A stretch of 5,383 bases of DNA from Chlamydiota bacterium. GTDB taxonomy: Bacteria; Chlamydiota; Chlamydiia; Chlamydiales; Waddliaceae. The stretch spans positions 1 to 5,383 of the forward strand of contig JAAKFP010000190.1 in assembly GCA_011065005.1 (NCBI GenBank), read 5' to 3'. Positions 1-5,382 of the stretch are shown here, one piece after another. Position numbers and translations under genes: made by a program. Each line of letters starts with the position of its first letter. Position 1 is the first letter of the stretch. The notes below the pieces were generated by a model. It had not been told where the DNA came from, made no database searches, and saw only the letters and a list, made by a program, of their open reading frames with translations.

Positions 1-83
1 ACAGCATCTTCATCTGCTACGTTGCAAATCCTTGAAAACTAAGAAGTTGGCTGCGGATTTGCGCCTTGCAGCTGAAGCGCTGT
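1..83. repeat. Imperfect inverted repeat (hairpin-forming), possibly an edge of a dispersed element
   Basis: Arms at 1-31 and 55-83 are inverted copies of each other. Clear paired blocks are gcaaatcc (24-31) against ggatttgc (55-62), cttcat against ctgaag-type sequence, and acagc (1-5) against gctgt (79-83). A 23-nt loop lies between the arms. Because the arms reach base 1, the structure may extend to the left. It has no transposase and could be a small non-autonomous repeat. Its family is not identified. Confidence 0.5.
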
Positions 84-155
84 GTCACCAGAAATGTACA
101 ACTTATTTTTGCCCAGCTCCTAATCCCCTTTTCCAAGTCACTTCTGCTCTCAAAA

Positions 156-283
156 AATTTATCAGGATGGGTAGGATAAATGATGATCTCAGTTTTTTCT
201 AATAATTTAATCCTCTTTTGAAGTTGTGTCGTGAGCGACTATCTCATTTTTTATCCTTCCCATCCTACCTATCCTGATAAATT
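156..283. repeat. Inverted repeat with arms of 25 and 34 bp, MITE-like
   Basis: The left arm (156-180) begins aatttatcaggat and ends taggataaa. The right arm (250-283) is the inverted counterpart, ending atcctgataaatt. The right arm is 9 bp longer because it carries one extra purine-rich 9-mer of the type aggtaggat/gggaaggat (on the minus strand), where the left arm has a single gggtaggat. The loop is about 69 nt and AT-rich. The arrangement of terminal inverted repeats, about 128 bp and no ORF fits a small non-autonomous element or a structured 3' region of the exchanger transcript. I see no clear target-site duplication. Confidence 0.6.
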
Positions 284-326
284 CTATTCAAACACTAAAG
301 TGTAGGGATTGAGTGGTGAATTACGT

Positions 327-1286
327 TTAAGTTGTGGAGACCAGATATGTGATATAACCTACGTACGATAGAAGGAACAGGGCTCCTTCCCACCTTGTGA
401 TTTTCGAACCTGAACGGACAATCAGCCAGAAAAAGCATGCCAGAAGTGTCATAAAGGTATAATCGATCCAATTTATGCCAACGATTTGAATGGGATGGAT
501 GAGAGCAGCAATTCCCACGATTGCTAAGATATTGAAAATGTTCGAACCTACGATATTTCCCAGTACGATATCTTCATGTCTTTTCATCACCGCGACTACG
601 GAAGTAGCGAATTCGGGAAGACTGGTACCCAAAGCGATGACTGTAAGCCCAATGACTGCGTCGCTGATATGGAACTTCTTTGCTAAAGCGATTGAACCAT
701 CCAAAAATAGTTTTCCGCCAAGAAAAAGTAAGAGAAAACCGATTGCCATAAAACCGAGTTCAATCCAACGATTTTTTATCTTGTGGGGTTTTTTCTCTTC
801 TTCAATTTCGAGCTCAATTTCTTTTTCCTTTTTTCCGAGATAAATAGACAAAACCGTATAGATGAGGAAACCTAGAAAAAAAAGCAGCCCTTTCCAACGG
901 GTGATGTTGTGATTGAAAAAAAACAAAAGGCATAGAGCAAATGAAACTACGACCATGATCGGTACATCTCGACGTACAAGCTGACGTTTCACAGATATGG
1001 GCCGACAGAGTGCGGTAAAGCCCAAAACAAGGCCTATATTAGCTATATTCGAGCCGATGACATTTCCCAGGGCGATATCCCCTTTCCCTCCGAGGCTGGC
1101 TTGGATGCTGACAACGAGTTCCGGAGTTCCTGTTCCATATCCCATGATCGTTAAACCAATGACAACGAGGGGCAGCCCAATGCGCAGCGCCAACGATGTT
1201 GCTCCTCGAATGAGAAATTCCGCACCAAAGTATAAAAACACCGAACCCCAAAACAGAAACAATGCTATGAATAGTTCTTCTTTCAT
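327..1286 (-). CDS. CaCA-family sodium/calcium exchanger-like membrane protein (YrbG type)
   Basis: A protein of 319 residues, typical in size for prokaryotic CaCA antiporters, which exchange Ca2+ for Na+ or H+ across the inner membrane. Both alpha-repeats are visible. Alpha-1 has GTGTPE at residues 51-56 and GSNIAN at 78-83. Alpha-2 has GTSLPE at 220-225 and GSNIFN at 247-252. The two ion-binding glutamates (E56, E225) are present. About ten hydrophobic helices are split by a charged, glutamate/lysine-rich loop (about 152-166), the usual cytoplasmic linker between halves. Alpha-1 has glycine at position 53 where the family motif GTSxPE has serine. The frame is open 19 codons further upstream, but I chose the ATG at 1286 because AAGG sits 7 nt before it and the longer form would run into the SLC13 gene. 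It lies 10 nt after that gene, so it is probably co-transcribed and perhaps translationally coupled. The family is secure; the transported ion is inferred. Confidence 0.9.
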   Translation of the reverse strand: MKEELFIALFLFWGSVFLYFGAEFLIRGATSLALRIGLPLVVIGLTIMGYGTGTPELVVSIQASLGGKGDIALGNVIGSNIANIGLVLGFTALCRPISVKRQLVRRDVPIMVVVSFALCLLFFFNHNITRWKGLLFFLGFLIYTVLSIYLGKKEKEIELEIEEEKKPHKIKNRWIELGFMAIGFLLLFLGGKLFLDGSIALAKKFHISDAVIGLTVIALGTSLPEFATSVVAVMKRHEDIVLGNIVGSNIFNILAIVGIAALIHPIQIVGINWIDYTFMTLLACFFWLIVRSGSKITRWEGALFLLSYVGYITYLVSTT

Positions 1287-1293
1287 CTTTCTA

Positions 1294-1297
1294 CCTT
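1294..1297 (-). promoter_or_regulatory. Ribosome binding site of the CaCA exchanger gene
   Basis: The minus-strand AAGG lies 7 nt before the ATG at 1286 and touches the TGA stop (1299-1297) of the upstream SLC13 gene. It decides the start in favour of the 319-residue form over the 338-residue extension and suggests coupling between the two reading frames. Confidence 0.65.
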
Positions 1298-3210
1298 CAT
1301 CCTTCCACAAGTGGCCATATTCTGGGAATGAGACTTGTTGCAATCAGCCAGATCATCAGATCCATAAATACTCCCGTCTTGAAGAAATCAGTGAATTTGT
1401 AACCTCCAGGGCCGTATACCATCATGTGTGTTTGGTATCCCGTGGGAACGGCATAGGCACAGGAAGCCCCAATGGCAACAGAGACACCAATGGCTTTGAC
1501 GGCTTCAAGGGAATGGTAGCCTGCAAGTTTAGCGGCAGTAATGGCGATGGGGAACATGATCAACGCCGCAGCATTGTTTGTCATCAATTCCGTACAAATG
1601 ATTGTCATCAAAATGATCCCTCCAACCAACATGAATGGATTGGAGCCGACGAGAGCAAGAATAATTTCCGCCAGGTAAGCGGCAACGCCTGTGGTCTCCA
1701 TGGCCCTTCCCAGAGCAAAAGAACATGCAATAAGTAAAAGGATGTTCCACATGATGCTATTTTGTGCTTCTCTGAAGGTGATACTTCGCGTTGCAAAGAG
1801 GAGAAATACCGTCGCCATGCTAGCAATCATAATAGACGTTCCCATACTCGCAGCAATCACCATTCCAAGGAGTGTGAGAATAACGAAACCCGCACGCCAG
1901 GGATTAAAAACGACCAACTTTTCATGATGCCGAATGTAGTAGAAATCTTTATTATAAAAGTTTGCACCAAGCCAAGGCTCTCCCGAGAGCAGCATTAACG
2001 TATCGCCTGCTTGAAGAATGATATCTCTAACATTACCAAGAACCCTCCAGCCCTGTCTATAGACGGCCATCACAGAGGCACCATAGGTATTTCGAAAATT
2101 AATCCGCCGCAGCGTTTTTCCGACCAATAGCGAAGTTGTGGGAATAACCACTTCAGAAAAGTGGGAAGAGCTTACATCGAGTTTGAAATGAGGGTCTGCT
2201 TGGGATTTTAAATCTCTGATTGCATGCAATTCAGCAATTTGGTTGATATCTCCGACAAAGACAAGACGATCTCCTACGAAAATGACAAGATCTGGACTTG
2301 GAGAATCTATGGCGTTCTCGTTCCTTTCAATCTGAATCAGAAGTTCTCCACGAAAGTACCGGCGTGCACCTTCTTTTATCGTTTTATTTACCAGAGGGCA
2401 ATCTGGACCAACGATAAACTCGGCAGTAAATTCTCGTGTTTCTTCAGAAACTGCGCTCGCAGGGTCCAGCCTATCGGGCAACAGATACCGGCAAAAGGTT
2501 ACAAGGTAGAAGAGGCCAGCAAGTGCGCAAGGAACTCCGACATAAGCTAATTCAAAAAATCCGAAACCCAATTCCGGAGAATATCTTCGCAATAGTCCAT
2601 GAACAACAAGGTTTGTAGAAGTTCCGATGAGGGTACAAGCTCCACCAAATAATGCTGCATAGGAGAGCGGGATCAAAAATTTAGAGGGTGACAACTTGTT
2701 TTTCAATGACCACTTCCTGACAATCGGAGTCATAAGCAGAACAATAGAGGTATTATTCAAGAATGCTGAAGCTGTAGCAACAGGAACACACATCGAGAGC
2801 ATTTGGAAGGCGAAATTTTTGGATTTTATAAGAACTTTCTTACCCACTGCCTCAAGAACACCATTCACTTCCAACGACCGAACAATGATGCAAAGCATAG
2901 CTATCGTCAGTAAAATTTCATTAGAAAACCCTTCCAAGAATTGTGTAGGTGAAATCACACCGGATATCAGAAGGATACCTGTTCCGATTAGCATCGTGAT
3001 AGCTGGGGGCTTGATCTCTGTCACCAAACCAAGAAAAGTGAGGACAAAAACAACGATGGTAAACCAACCGTCCCATCCCAAAGCTTCTTGCGCTTCCTTG
3101 ATTGACTGAGGCAAAGGAAAGGAGGCCTCTTGTTGGCCATATAAGAAGATGTGGTTGAAAAAGATGATCCCCAAAAAAAGTAAGAAATAGGGAAATATTC
3201 TTTTTTTCAA
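1297..3210 (-). CDS. SLC13/DASS-type permease with two internal RCK_C domains
   Basis: A 637-residue inner-membrane transporter of the SLC13/divalent-anion symporter group, close in layout to E. coli YfbS-type proteins. An N-terminal KKR-hydrophobic segment (2-25) is followed by a first membrane half (about 48-245). Two RCK_C (TrkA_C) domains follow (about 258-338 and 343-424), then a second membrane half (about 435-632). The SNT-like substrate-loop signatures are seen as LNNTSIVLLMTP (151-162) with GTSTN (196-200), and MTNNAAALIMFP (543-554) with PTGYQTHMMVYGPGGY (589-604). The family moves sulfate, dicarboxylates or other anions with Na+; the substrate here cannot be told. RCK_C domains usually sense a ligand, so gating by a small molecule is likely. 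The start codon is TTG, only one base beyond repeat copy A, without a good Shine-Dalgarno sequence (a GGGGG run lies 9 nt upstream). No ATG or GTG is available upstream before a stop. It is the first gene of an operon with the CaCA gene. Confidence 0.88.
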   Translation of the reverse strand: MKKRIFPYFLLFLGIIFFNHIFLYGQQEASFPLPQSIKEAQEALGWDGWFTIVVFVLTFLGLVTEIKPPAITMLIGTGILLISGVISPTQFLEGFSNEILLTIAMLCIIVRSLEVNGVLEAVGKKVLIKSKNFAFQMLSMCVPVATASAFLNNTSIVLLMTPIVRKWSLKNKLSPSKFLIPLSYAALFGGACTLIGTSTNLVVHGLLRRYSPELGFGFFELAYVGVPCALAGLFYLVTFCRYLLPDRLDPASAVSEETREFTAEFIVGPDCPLVNKTIKEGARRYFRGELLIQIERNENAIDSPSPDLVIFVGDRLVFVGDINQIAELHAIRDLKSQADPHFKLDVSSSHFSEVVIPTTSLLVGKTLRRINFRNTYGASVMAVYRQGWRVLGNVRDIILQAGDTLMLLSGEPWLGANFYNKDFYYIRHHEKLVVFNPWRAGFVILTLLGMVIAASMGTSIMIASMATVFLLFATRSITFREAQNSIMWNILLLIACSFALGRAMETTGVAAYLAEIILALVGSNPFMLVGGIILMTIICTELMTNNAAALIMFPIAITAAKLAGYHSLEAVKAIGVSVAIGASCAYAVPTGYQTHMMVYGPGGYKFTDFFKTGVFMDLMIWLIATSLIPRIWPLVEG

Positions 3211-3211
3211 G

Positions 3212-3405
3212 CGTTCAGACCCCCGTTTAATAACCGCCCCCCGTTTAATAACCGCGAAGGGCGCGAAGGAAGCGAAGAAAACGCGAAGATTTTTAATAAA
3301 AACAACTCAAAAATTGATCGCATTCTCAAAATGCTACCTCAAATTAGCCTATATTCTAAAGATCTTCGCGAAATCTTCGCCTCTTCGCGTTCTTCGTGGT
3401 AAACA
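3212..3405. repeat. Palindromic gcgaag-rich repeat, copy A
   Basis: The left arm (3212 to about 3297) runs cgttcag, a C-run, ataaccgcgaag, then repeated gcgaag/cgcgaag words, ending cgcgaagattttt. An inverted gcgaag-rich arm (about 3361-3400, read as cttcgcg words on the + strand) lies across a roughly 65-nt AT-rich loop. The right arm is degenerate and lacks the terminal tgaacg seen in copy B. The left terminus ends one base before the TTG start of the SLC13 permease. No ORF or transposase lies inside, so it looks like a non-autonomous dispersed repeat. Confidence 0.75.
3220..3255. repeat. Perfect 18-bp tandem duplication inside repeat copy A
   Basis: The unit cccccgtttaataaccgc occurs twice back to back (3220-3237 and 3238-3255) with no mismatch. 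Copies B and C have the corresponding segment only once, so this is a local, probably recent duplication within the leader of the SLC13 gene. It doubles a TTATTA word on the minus strand. Confidence 0.9.
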
Positions 3406-3485
3406 CGGGCACGAATCCAATTCTTCATTCATGATGTGTATACAAAAAGAGATATGTTAACTATAGTTTTTTTGCAAACCGTAAC

Positions 3486-3624
3486 CGTTCACCTCTATCT
3501 GTTAACCGCGAAGAGCGCGAAGAAAACAAAGGACACGCGAAGATTTTTTATGAAATTTAAAATTTCTTCGTGTATCCTTCGCTTCCTTCGCGACCTTCGC
3601 GGTTATTCAGTCGAGGTCTGAACG
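3486..3624. repeat. Palindromic gcgaag-rich repeat, copy B (complete hairpin)
   Basis: This 139-bp element begins cgttca (3486-3491) and ends in the inverted tgaacg (3619-3624). The arms contain the perfect 11-bp pair taaccgcgaag (3503-3513) and cttcgcggtta (3595-3605). The centre is a perfect gaaattt-a-aaatttc palindrome (3552-3566). It is the most complete copy in the window and defines the family: terminal cgttcag, a pyrimidine stretch, taaccgcgaag, several gcgaag words, then an A/T-rich centre and the inverse. It lies 29 nt before the start of the 179-residue gene, whose ribosome binding site is just outside the repeat. Confidence 0.85.
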
Positions 3625-3643
3625 ATTACTGCAAATCAATACC

Positions 3644-3647
3644 AGGA
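3644..3647 (+). promoter_or_regulatory. Ribosome binding site of the 179-residue membrane protein gene
   Basis: AGGA lies 6 nt before the ATG at 3654, in unique sequence just past repeat copy B. It supports this start over the upstream in-frame ATG at 3570, which would translate repeat DNA into an unlikely SLPSRPSRLFSR-type leader. Confidence 0.7.
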
Positions 3648-3653
3648 ATAGAG

Positions 3654-4193
3654 ATGAAAGTCGATACAATCACTCTACACAACACCATCCGTCCCTCTCT
3701 ATTGAGAAAAGTGCTCTTCAGGGGAACCTCGCTTGCAACGATCGGCATATTGCCAATGCTCTATAGTGTCCTCTTCTTCGATGTGGATATGTTGTCGCGG
3801 TGGGGGGTGCCGATATTCCTTTGGGGGCTCATACTTATAGGGTTAGGAATGATCCCTCATCGCCGCCTAACCCAACTGGAAAAAAACCCAAACAAGTTTC
3901 ACGTTGTGGGTAACAACGAAATTCAATATTTCTCCCACGGAGAAAAAACGGTGACAATCCCCTATTCCGCGATAGAGAAAATGTCTTACCTAGATAGAAA
4001 TTCTATCTATGGGATCTGCATTTGGATCAAAAACCCTCCCCCAAAGAAAGTGAAGGTCCATACTCCGAATTTTGCTATGGAGCGATATCAAAGAACATCA
4101 CAAAAGCATTATGACTGCGACTTGTTCTTCCCTTATTTTAGTGAGAAAGCGTTTAAAGAAGTAAGTCATCCTAGAAATCAGATACCCGATTGA
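3654..4193 (+). CDS. Small membrane protein of unknown function with two N-terminal helices and a possible PH-like domain
   Basis: A 179-residue protein that I do not recognise as a named family. Residues 24-43 and 50-68 are two hydrophobic segments joined by a short turn, so both ends are likely cytoplasmic. The region after them (about 80-130) looks like alternating beta-strands: KFHVVGNNEIQYF, then KTVTIPYSAIEKMSYL, then YGICIWIKN. This pattern of two helices, a short linker and an 'IPYSAIEKM' strand-turn resembles bacterial membrane-anchored PH-like (YdbS/bPH_2-type) proteins, but it is a resemblance only. The C-terminal part (about 139-179) is polar and rich in aromatic and charged residues. 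The frame extends 28 codons upstream through repeat copy B. I use the ATG at 3654 because it has a good ribosome binding site and lies outside the repeat. The 3' end overlaps the 3' end of kdsD by 16 bp on the opposite strand. That the gene is real is supported by the RBS, hydrophobic profile and lack of competing frames. Confidence 0.75.
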   Translation: MKVDTITLHNTIRPSLLRKVLFRGTSLATIGILPMLYSVLFFDVDMLSRWGVPIFLWGLILIGLGMIPHRRLTQLEKNPNKFHVVGNNEIQYFSHGEKTVTIPYSAIEKMSYLDRNSIYGICIWIKNPPPKKVKVHTPNFAMERYQRTSQKHYDCDLFFPYFSEKAFKEVSHPRNQIPD

Positions 4194-5149
4194 ACGAGAT
4201 CGTGCATTTTGATTAGACCCACGACGGTTTGGTCCTCTTCAAGAACGGGTAATACCATAATGGGACTCTTCTGGTTGGATTCCATAAGTTTCATCGCATC
4301 CCACGCAAGCTTATCGGGACCAATCCATCGAGGGACCGGGACCATAAGTTCCTGTAATGGGCTTTCGAGAGCTTGTCCACCTTTCTGCTGAAGGGCTCGC
4401 CTTAAGTCTCCATCAGTAAAAATTCCGAGAAGTTTTTTTTGAGTATCTGTAACAAGCACACACCCACACTGCTTGTTCGTGAGTTCTAGCAAAGTATCGA
4501 CAAGCTTAGCATCGGGAGTACAGGTGGGAATGCAGGAACCGGAAAGCATGAGATCCTTAACTTTCATGCTGATTCGTCTTCCAATTCTGCCGGCGGGGTG
4601 GACTTTTGCAAAATCATCAAGAGTAAAATTTTTCAAACGCATGAGGGTGATCGCCAAAACATCACCAACGATAGCCTGAATTGTCGTCGAGGTCGTTGGT
4701 GCCATGTCAAAGGGGCAGAGCTCTTTCTGTGAAGGAAGCTCAAGTGTTGTGTCGACAGCTTTGGATAATCGACTATTTGCCCCGCTAACGATCCCTATGG
4801 TTTTTACGTCTTTATTCCTGACAAAAGGAAGCAAGCTTAGAAGCTCATCGCTCTCGCCGCTTTTGCTGAACATAACCAAAACATCCTTCGGTTTGACGAT
4901 GCCGATGTCTCCATGGAGTGCGTTGGCAGGAGAAAGATAAAGGGCTTGTGTTCCGGTGGAGGTCATTGTGTCTGCAATTTTCTTGGCAATGAGGCCACTT
5001 TTACCCACACCTGTCATAATGATCGTACCCTCGCAATTGAGTAGAACCTGAAGAACTTCGTCCATATTCTCAATGTTGAGTTGATCGAAAAAAAGATTTA
5101 AATAGTAGCGCTCTTTTTCAACTAATTCACTTAGGATTGGATTTGCCAT
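4178..5149 (-). CDS. kdsD: D-arabinose-5-phosphate isomerase (KdsD/KpsF/GutQ family)
   Basis: A 323-residue cytoplasmic enzyme that interconverts D-ribulose 5-phosphate and D-arabinose 5-phosphate, the entry step to Kdo and hence lipopolysaccharide. It is full length for the family (E. coli KdsD is 328). An N-terminal sugar isomerase (SIS) domain (about 38-175) contains GVGKSG (47-52), HGDIG (79-83), SKSGES (95-100) and APTTSTT (150-156). Two CBS domains follow (about 200-257 and 266-323), including GIFTDGDLRR (242-251). Residues matching the E. coli catalytic set K59, H88, E111, E152 and H193 are all present, as K50, H79, E102, E143 and H184, each offset by nine. The usual HPGGALGR loop is HPAGRIGR here. 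The ATG at 5149 has AAGGA 6 nt upstream. No other Kdo gene is adjacent. KpsF and GutQ are paralogues with the same activity, so the symbol is family-level; the biochemical call is firm. Confidence 0.95.
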   Translation of the reverse strand: MANPILSELVEKERYYLNLFFDQLNIENMDEVLQVLLNCEGTIIMTGVGKSGLIAKKIADTMTSTGTQALYLSPANALHGDIGIVKPKDVLVMFSKSGESDELLSLLPFVRNKDVKTIGIVSGANSRLSKAVDTTLELPSQKELCPFDMAPTTSTTIQAIVGDVLAITLMRLKNFTLDDFAKVHPAGRIGRRISMKVKDLMLSGSCIPTCTPDAKLVDTLLELTNKQCGCVLVTDTQKKLLGIFTDGDLRRALQQKGGQALESPLQELMVPVPRWIGPDKLAWDAMKLMESNQKSPIMVLPVLEEDQTVVGLIKMHDLVQSGI

Positions 5150-5155
5150 AAATTT

Positions 5156-5160
5156 TCCTT
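5156..5160 (-). promoter_or_regulatory. Ribosome binding site of kdsD
   Basis: The minus-strand AAGGA sits 6 nt before the ATG at 5149. It is a textbook-spaced Shine-Dalgarno site in unique sequence between the gene and repeat copy C. Confidence 0.75.
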
Positions 5161-5173
5161 GGTTTTAGATAAC

Positions 5174-5248
5174 CGTTCAGCCCCCGATTCATTATACTGC
5201 GAAGATCGCAAAGGAAGCGAAGAACACGCGAAGATTTTTTTATGAAAT
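5174..5248. repeat. gcgaag-rich repeat, copy C (single arm)
   Basis: Starts cgttcag and a C-run like copy A, continues through an A/T segment and ctgcgaag, then gcgaag words, and ends cgcgaag, a T-run and atgaaat, matching the left arm of copy B up to its centre. No inverted partner follows, so this is a half element or one whose other arm was lost. Its terminus lies 24 nt before the kdsD start codon, in the same orientation relative to the gene as copies A and B. Confidence 0.75.
5191..5196 (-). promoter_or_regulatory. Candidate -10 box of kdsD inside repeat copy C
   Basis: The minus strand reads TATAAT exactly, 41 nt before the kdsD ATG, a sensible distance for a short leader. No convincing TTGACA-like -35 lies 16-18 bp upstream, where the gcgaag repeat gives GC-rich words such as TCGCTT, so this is a candidate only. 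Copies A and B have TTATTA and TTATTC at the equivalent place. Confidence 0.35.
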
Positions 5249-5290
5249 AGTTAAACCTAGAAAACGCAGTTGAAAACGATCTATAAGCAC

Positions 5291-5382
5291 AATCTTTTGG
5301 CCCACAACCGCTTACAATGGAGGGCCCCTTCACCGTATGGGAATGTGACCCTCCATTGTAAGCGGTTATGAACCAAAATCTT
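5291..5382. repeat. Long palindrome with perfect 19-bp inner arms
   Basis: Perfect inverted arms aaccgcttacaatggaggg (5306-5324) and ccctccattgtaagcggtt (5349-5367) enclose a 24-nt centre that can itself pair (ttc/gaa and cc/gg around gtat). The symmetry continues outward with interruptions: ttttgg (5295-5300) pairs with ccaaaa (5373-5378), so the whole is about 92 bp. There is no T-run after the stem in either direction, which argues against an intrinsic terminator. It is unrelated to the gcgaag repeats and ends almost at the window edge, so it may be part of something larger. Confidence 0.75.

Larger units (their letters stand above)
1..326. other. Intergenic region with two palindromic structures, no convincing gene
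   Basis: This stretch lies downstream of the leftward CaCA exchanger gene and reaches the window edge. It contains an imperfect inverted repeat at the very left end (1-83) and a second, larger one at 156-283, both listed separately. A frame on the + strand stays open from position 2 to a TAA at 200-202, but it runs through the repeats and has no visible start in the window, so I do not call it a gene. A small perfect hairpin, acact-aa-agtgt, at 292-303 lies about 24 bp past the exchanger stop codon. It is not followed by a T-run in the leftward direction, so it is at best a weak terminator. No tRNA-like or other RNA structure was recognised. Confidence 0.6.
3211..3653. other. Divergent intergenic region dominated by two palindromic repeat copies
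   Basis: This 443-bp gap separates the leftward SLC13 operon from the rightward 179-residue gene. Repeat copy A covers about 3212-3405 and copy B covers 3486-3624. Unique sequence is limited to the A loop (about 3296-3360), the spacer 3406-3485 and the 29 nt in front of the right-hand gene. Promoters for both directions must lie here, but no strong -35/-10 pair was recognised. Frames that stay open inside the repeats, such as the one continuing upstream of the right-hand gene, reflect the short gcgaag-type repeats and not genes. Confidence 0.7.

Noticed and set aside
292..303. Intrinsic terminator after the exchanger gene
   Set aside because: The stem is only 5 bp, AT-rich, and is followed leftwards by TTGAATAG, not a T-run.
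1287..1343. Longer 338-residue form of the exchanger starting at 1343
   Set aside because: The extra 19 residues overlap the SLC13 coding end, are polar and unlike a family N-terminus, and the ATG at 1286 has a well-placed AAGG.
997..1737. Long + strand open frame of 246 codons
   Set aside because: It is antisense to both the exchanger and SLC13 genes, whose conserved motifs are clear; its translation is low-complexity and matches no family pattern.
3212..3624. CRISPR array suggested by the repeated gcgaag words
   Set aside because: The repeats are inverted and palindromic, of uneven length, with no regular spacers and no cas genes.
3570..3653. 28-residue N-terminal extension of the 179-residue protein
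   Set aside because: It is translated from the right arm of repeat copy B; the ATG at 3654 has its own ribosome binding site outside the repeat.
5127..5333. Leftward 68-codon frame overlapping the kdsD start
   Set aside because: It runs through repeat copy C and part of the palindrome, overlaps kdsD in another frame and has no family features.
5291..5382. Rho-independent terminator
   Set aside because: The stem is strong but neither strand has a run of T after it; it is also longer and more symmetric than typical terminators.
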